Source: Actinomycetota bacterium
GTDB taxonomy: Bacteria > Actinomycetota > Acidimicrobiia > Acidimicrobiales > Aldehydirespiratoraceae
NCBI GenBank assembly: GCA_012271125.1
Contig: JAAXHB010000047.1
Location: 1-17,414 of the forward strand
Direction of reading: 5' to 3'
DNA: 17,414 nucleotides
Made by a program: the position numbers and the translations under genes. The notes below the pieces were generated by a model that was not told where the DNA came from, searched no databases, and saw nothing but the letters and a program-made list of their open reading frames with translations. Below are positions 14,846 to 17,414 of the stretch, one piece after another. How positions within the stretch are numbered: position 1 is the first letter of the stretch; each line of letters begins with the position of its first letter.

Positions 14846-16240
14846 TCAGGGTTCTCGGCATTCTTCGGGGAGTTCGGTGTCTGCAGGAGGAAGAGTTGTC
14901 AAAAAGGCGGTGCCGAGGAAGGTCTGGCCGTTTCGTTCGATGAGCAGCTCGACCTCATCTCCGGGGCGAAATAACTTGATGGTTGCTGAGAGGTCGCCGA
15001 TGTCGGTAACGGTAAGCCCGTTGACTGCCAGGATGATGTCGCCGTTTTCAAGACCAGCAGCATCAGCGGGCGAATCTGGCAAAACGCAACTCAATACGAC
15101 GCCGTCTTCTACCAGGATGTCGCGACTGACGACGCCGAGGTAACCACTAGCAACGCTTTCACCTGACACGACTCGATTGGCTACGAGCTGAACGGTGTCG
15201 CTGCGCACCGCGAAGCCGACACCGAGGTTGCCTTGGGATAAGCCGTCGGTCATAATCCAGCTGTTCATGCCGATGACTTGACCGTCGGCATTGGTTAGAG
15301 GGCCGCCGGAGTTGCCGAGGTTGATAGCTGCGTCGGTTTGGATGAGCTTGACGGTGATGTCAGAGGTCGGGTTGGAACGGGTGCGCAGGCCGCTGACCAC
15401 GCCGGCGGTGACGCTGCCGAAAAGTCCGAAGGGGTCGCCCATTGCTACGGCGAGTTGACCGATTTGGACGCTTGAATCGGGGGCGAAGTCGGCGGCGATG
15501 AGCGCGGCTTCGCTTGGGTCGACCTGGATGACAGCAACATCATGTGAGGCTGATCCGCCGATGACGTTGGCACTTAGCTCGGTGCGGTCATTGAGCGAAA
15601 CGGTGACGGGGCCATCCACGAGATCGGAATTAACCGATGATGTGCCGCCTACTTGAAGGACATGATGGTTGGTGAGGATGTAACCCTCGACGGCGTCCCA
15701 GATGATTCCGGTGCCGCTGCCGTAGGAGGTCTCGATTGCGACGACTGAAGGCAGGACTTTTTGAGCTACGGCTATTACGGGTTCTTGGGTCGTTATGACT
15801 GGCGCGATGGTGACAGTGTCTGGTGAGTCAGCTGTGGTGCTGTTGTCACCGATAAGGCTGGAAATGTCAAGGCTTGAAAGGTCAGGGCTTGAAAGGTCTA
15901 GGGTCGACAGGTCAATAGCGATTGTGTCTGCGGCATCAGAAGTGTCGGCAGCAATGGCGTCTGTTGACAGTGTCGGGGTTGTGTCGTTGTTGGAGGTGCT
16001 GCCGTCATCGTTGTCGCTAGAGGAGTCGTTGTTGTCGTCGGTGGTTTGGATGTAGACGGTGGTGACAGGCTGAAGTTCGCTGGCAGCGTTGTTGTTGTTG
16101 ACATTGTTGCTGTTGTTGTTGTTGCCGGAAATCCCTAGGCCAATGCCGAAGAACAGACCGGCAAGGGCGATGAAACCGGCGCAGATGAGCTGTACGACCG
16201 GGCTGACAGCGCGCTGTTTTGGACGCGGCGCGGGTCGCAT
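14846..16240 (-). CDS. Membrane-anchored HtrA/DegP-like serine protease with PDZ domain
   Basis: Probable extracytoplasmic quality-control protease (S1C family). Cytoplasmic basic N-terminus (MRPAPRPKQR), one membrane segment (about 15-38, VVQLICAGFIALAGLFFGIGLGISG), then a long Asn/Asp/Ser/Thr-rich linker to about residue 150. The trypsin-like domain has ILTNHHVL (H193), ASHDVAVI (D234) and INLGNSGGPL (S311), a complete triad, with AMGDPFGLFGSVTAGVVSGL between D and S. The C-terminal PDZ domain (about 365-450) has GYLGV, DSPADAAGLENGDIILAVNG and a short Cys-containing tail. No ATG, GTG or TTG exists between ATG 16240 and the upstream in-frame stop, fixing the start. It lies 138 bp after smc; that gap shows no clear promoter or terminator. 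The stop is 5 nt before ftsY. Confidence 0.93.
   Translation of the reverse strand: MRPAPRPKQRAVSPVVQLICAGFIALAGLFFGIGLGISGNNNNSNNVNNNNAASELQPVTTVYIQTTDDNNDSSSDNDDGSTSNNDTTPTLSTDAIAADTSDAADTIAIDLSTLDLSSPDLSSLDISSLIGDNSTTADSPDTVTIAPVITTQEPVIAVAQKVLPSVVAIETSYGSGTGIIWDAVEGYILTNHHVLQVGGTSSVNSDLVDGPVTVSLNDRTELSANVIGGSASHDVAVIQVDPSEAALIAADFAPDSSVQIGQLAVAMGDPFGLFGSVTAGVVSGLRTRSNPTSDITVKLIQTDAAINLGNSGGPLTNADGQVIGMNSWIMTDGLSQGNLGVGFAVRSDTVQLVANRVVSGESVASGYLGVVSRDILVEDGVVLSCVLPDSPADAAGLENGDIILAVNGLTVTDIGDLSATIKLFRPGDEVELLIERNGQTFLGTAFLTTLPPADTELPEECREP
15854..15913 (-). repeat. Four 15-bp units in the protease linker (DLSSL pentapeptides)
   Basis: Codes DLSTL-DLSSP-DLSSL-DISSL at residues 110-129, in four contiguous 15-base units. 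The two central units, GACCTTTCAAGCCCT and GACCTTTCAAGCCTT, differ at one base. It sits in the disordered linker between the membrane anchor and the protease domain. Confidence 0.93.
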
Positions 16241-16378
16241 GACCGGTTCCGGCGCTGAGAACTTGATATCTATGCCGGCAGTCTAAAGATGGGGTGTCTA
16301 GTAAAGGTAAGAAATCGCCGGAGGTGAAAGGCTGGCGAAAGGCGCGTGGGTGAAAGATGTGGGGATAGGCGGCGAGGG

Positions 16379-17414
16379 TTAGGCGGCGTCCGCTTCGGCT
16401 GAGTCGACTCGTTCTGACACGACCACCGACGAACCGCCTGGTTTCATGGAGACGCCGTATAAATAGTCGGCGACTTCCATGGTGCGTTTTTGGTGGGTGA
16501 CGATGACGAGCTGGGCGCTGAGCCGGAACTCGTCGACGAGCACGAGAAAACGTTGCAGGTTTACATCGTCTAGAGCGGCTTCGACCTCGTCAAGCAAATA
16601 GAACGGTGAGGGGCGGCTGCGGAACACCGCAAACAGGAACGCCAGCGCTGCGAGGGTGCGTTCGCCACCGGAAAGCAGCGATAGCTGCTTGACCCGCTTG
16701 CCTGAGGGGCGGGCGTGGACTTCGATGCCGGTGTTGAGCGGGTCGGCGGGGTCGGTGAGGCTGAGGCGGCCTTCGCCGCCGGGGAATAGCGCCTCAAACA
16801 GGACTTCGAAGTTGGCGGCGACATCGGCAAATGCTTCGGTGAACGCTGATTCGATTTCTGTGTTGATCGTACCGATGACCTTGTTGAGCTCCTTGCGAGA
16901 GGTTTTGATGTCGTCGAGTTGTTCGGAGAGCAGCTCATAACGTTCGTTTAGCTCGGTGTGTTCTTGCAGGGCTAGCGGGTTGATGGGGCCCATGATTTCC
17001 ATGTCGGCGGCGAGCTGTTCGGCCCGGGCTTGGGGGGTGGTTTCTTCTGGCAGGGGCGGGCACTGCGCTTCGACCGCTTCGGCGGGGGTGATGCGATGGT
17101 CGTCGCGAAGGCGTTCCACAGCGGCTTGCAACATGGTGCGGTATTTGGTTTGTTCTATTTCGGTGTTTGACGATTCCTGGCGCAGCGTTTCGAGACGGGA
17201 TTCGACCGCGGTGGTTTGTTGTCGCAGTGCTTCGAGACGTCCGGTTAGCTCTTTGGTGGTGTCAGACCAGCTTTGGTCGCGCAGGGATTTGAGGTTGGCG
17301 GCGATGCGTTCGGAGGCTGCTTGGAGGCGTTGGCTGATCTGGTCAAAGATGGCTTCACGGCGCTCGAGGGTGGCCGCTTGAGCCGCGGCGGCTTTTTGTT
17401 CGGCAGTGAGGCGG
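16379..17414 (-). CDS. smc: SMC chromosome-condensation ATPase (partial, C-terminal 344 residues)
   Basis: Structural maintenance of chromosomes protein, which compacts and segregates the chromosome with ScpA/ScpB. The window holds the end of the second coiled coil (RLTAEQKAAAAQAATLERR ... RLEALRQQTTAVESRLETL) and the C-terminal head. The head has the signature LSLLSGGERTLAALAFLFA (near 16659-16679), Walker B PFYLLDEVEAALDD (near 16581-16595) and the VTHQKRTMEVADYLYGVSM switch region. The reading frame is open to the right edge, so the 5' part lies outside. It ends AEADAA before TAA. smc immediately upstream of the ftsY region is the common actinobacterial order. Confidence 0.97.
   Translation of the reverse strand, partial: RLTAEQKAAAAQAATLERREAIFDQISQRLQAASERIAANLKSLRDQSWSDTTKELTGRLEALRQQTTAVESRLETLRQESSNTEIEQTKYRTMLQAAVERLRDDHRITPAEAVEAQCPPLPEETTPQARAEQLAADMEIMGPINPLALQEHTELNERYELLSEQLDDIKTSRKELNKVIGTINTEIESAFTEAFADVAANFEVLFEALFPGGEGRLSLTDPADPLNTGIEVHARPSGKRVKQLSLLSGGERTLAALAFLFAVFRSRPSPFYLLDEVEAALDDVNLQRFLVLVDEFRLSAQLVIVTHQKRTMEVADYLYGVSMKPGGSSVVVSERVDSAEADAA

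Noticed and set aside
16085..16125. Asn-codon (AAC) triplet runs in the protease linker as a special repeat
   Set aside because: Short, imperfect and in a disordered extracytoplasmic linker, where Asn/Thr/Ser runs are common.

Overview
The window looks like the chromosome of a moderately high-GC actinobacterium, most likely of the Acidimicrobiia type. This is inferred from GTG starts, TAnnnT hexamers 6-7 nt before start codons (leaderless-type promoters), an SLH/RCC1 surface protein, and an AddAB/AdnAB-like helicase-nuclease pair whose first subunit lacks a P-loop. No rRNA, tRNA, insertion sequence, CRISPR array or phage gene was seen. Coding density is very high, and no stretch over 300 bases lacks a gene.

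Layout. (1) Positions 1-2529, minus strand: menaquinone entry genes, isochorismate synthase (menF) followed 7 nt later by menD, which runs off the left edge. (2) 2578-3587: a small four-helix membrane protein, convergent with and overlapping thpR (RNA 2',3'-cyclic phosphodiesterase / 2'-5' RNA ligase family). (3) 3728-10232, plus strand: a two-gene operon with 8-nt overlap, encoding an AddB-like nuclease subunit without a helicase P-loop and an AddA/RecB-like UvrD helicase-nuclease. Together these probably form the double-strand-break end-resection machine. (4) 10287-12075, minus strand: a secreted S-layer-homology / RCC1-propeller protein whose signal peptide is separated from the mature part by a frameshift at a run of eight G. 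(5) 12253-17414, minus strand: smc (3' part) - HtrA-like protease - ftsY - ffh. This is the usual actinobacterial smc/ftsY/ffh neighbourhood with a membrane-anchored protease inserted. FtsY and Ffh are the receptor and the GTPase of the signal recognition particle.

The most unusual theme is short tandem duplication inside ordinary housekeeping genes. Four unrelated proteins (MenD, MenF, the AddA-like helicase, the HtrA-like protease) carry in-frame 15-bp (pentapeptide) repeats. The MenF array, ten KKLD(P) units, sits directly before the conserved KVVVAR lysine of the active-site region. The ftsY 3' end holds three 23-bp copies, and loss of the stop codon in the first-read copy appears to have extended the protein by 25 residues. 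An 18-bp tandem repeat lies just upstream of the helicase operon promoter. The poly-G tract in the surface protein gene may be a phase-variable switch, or a sequencing error. These look like products of a strong local slippage or duplication tendency and are the best candidates for follow-up.
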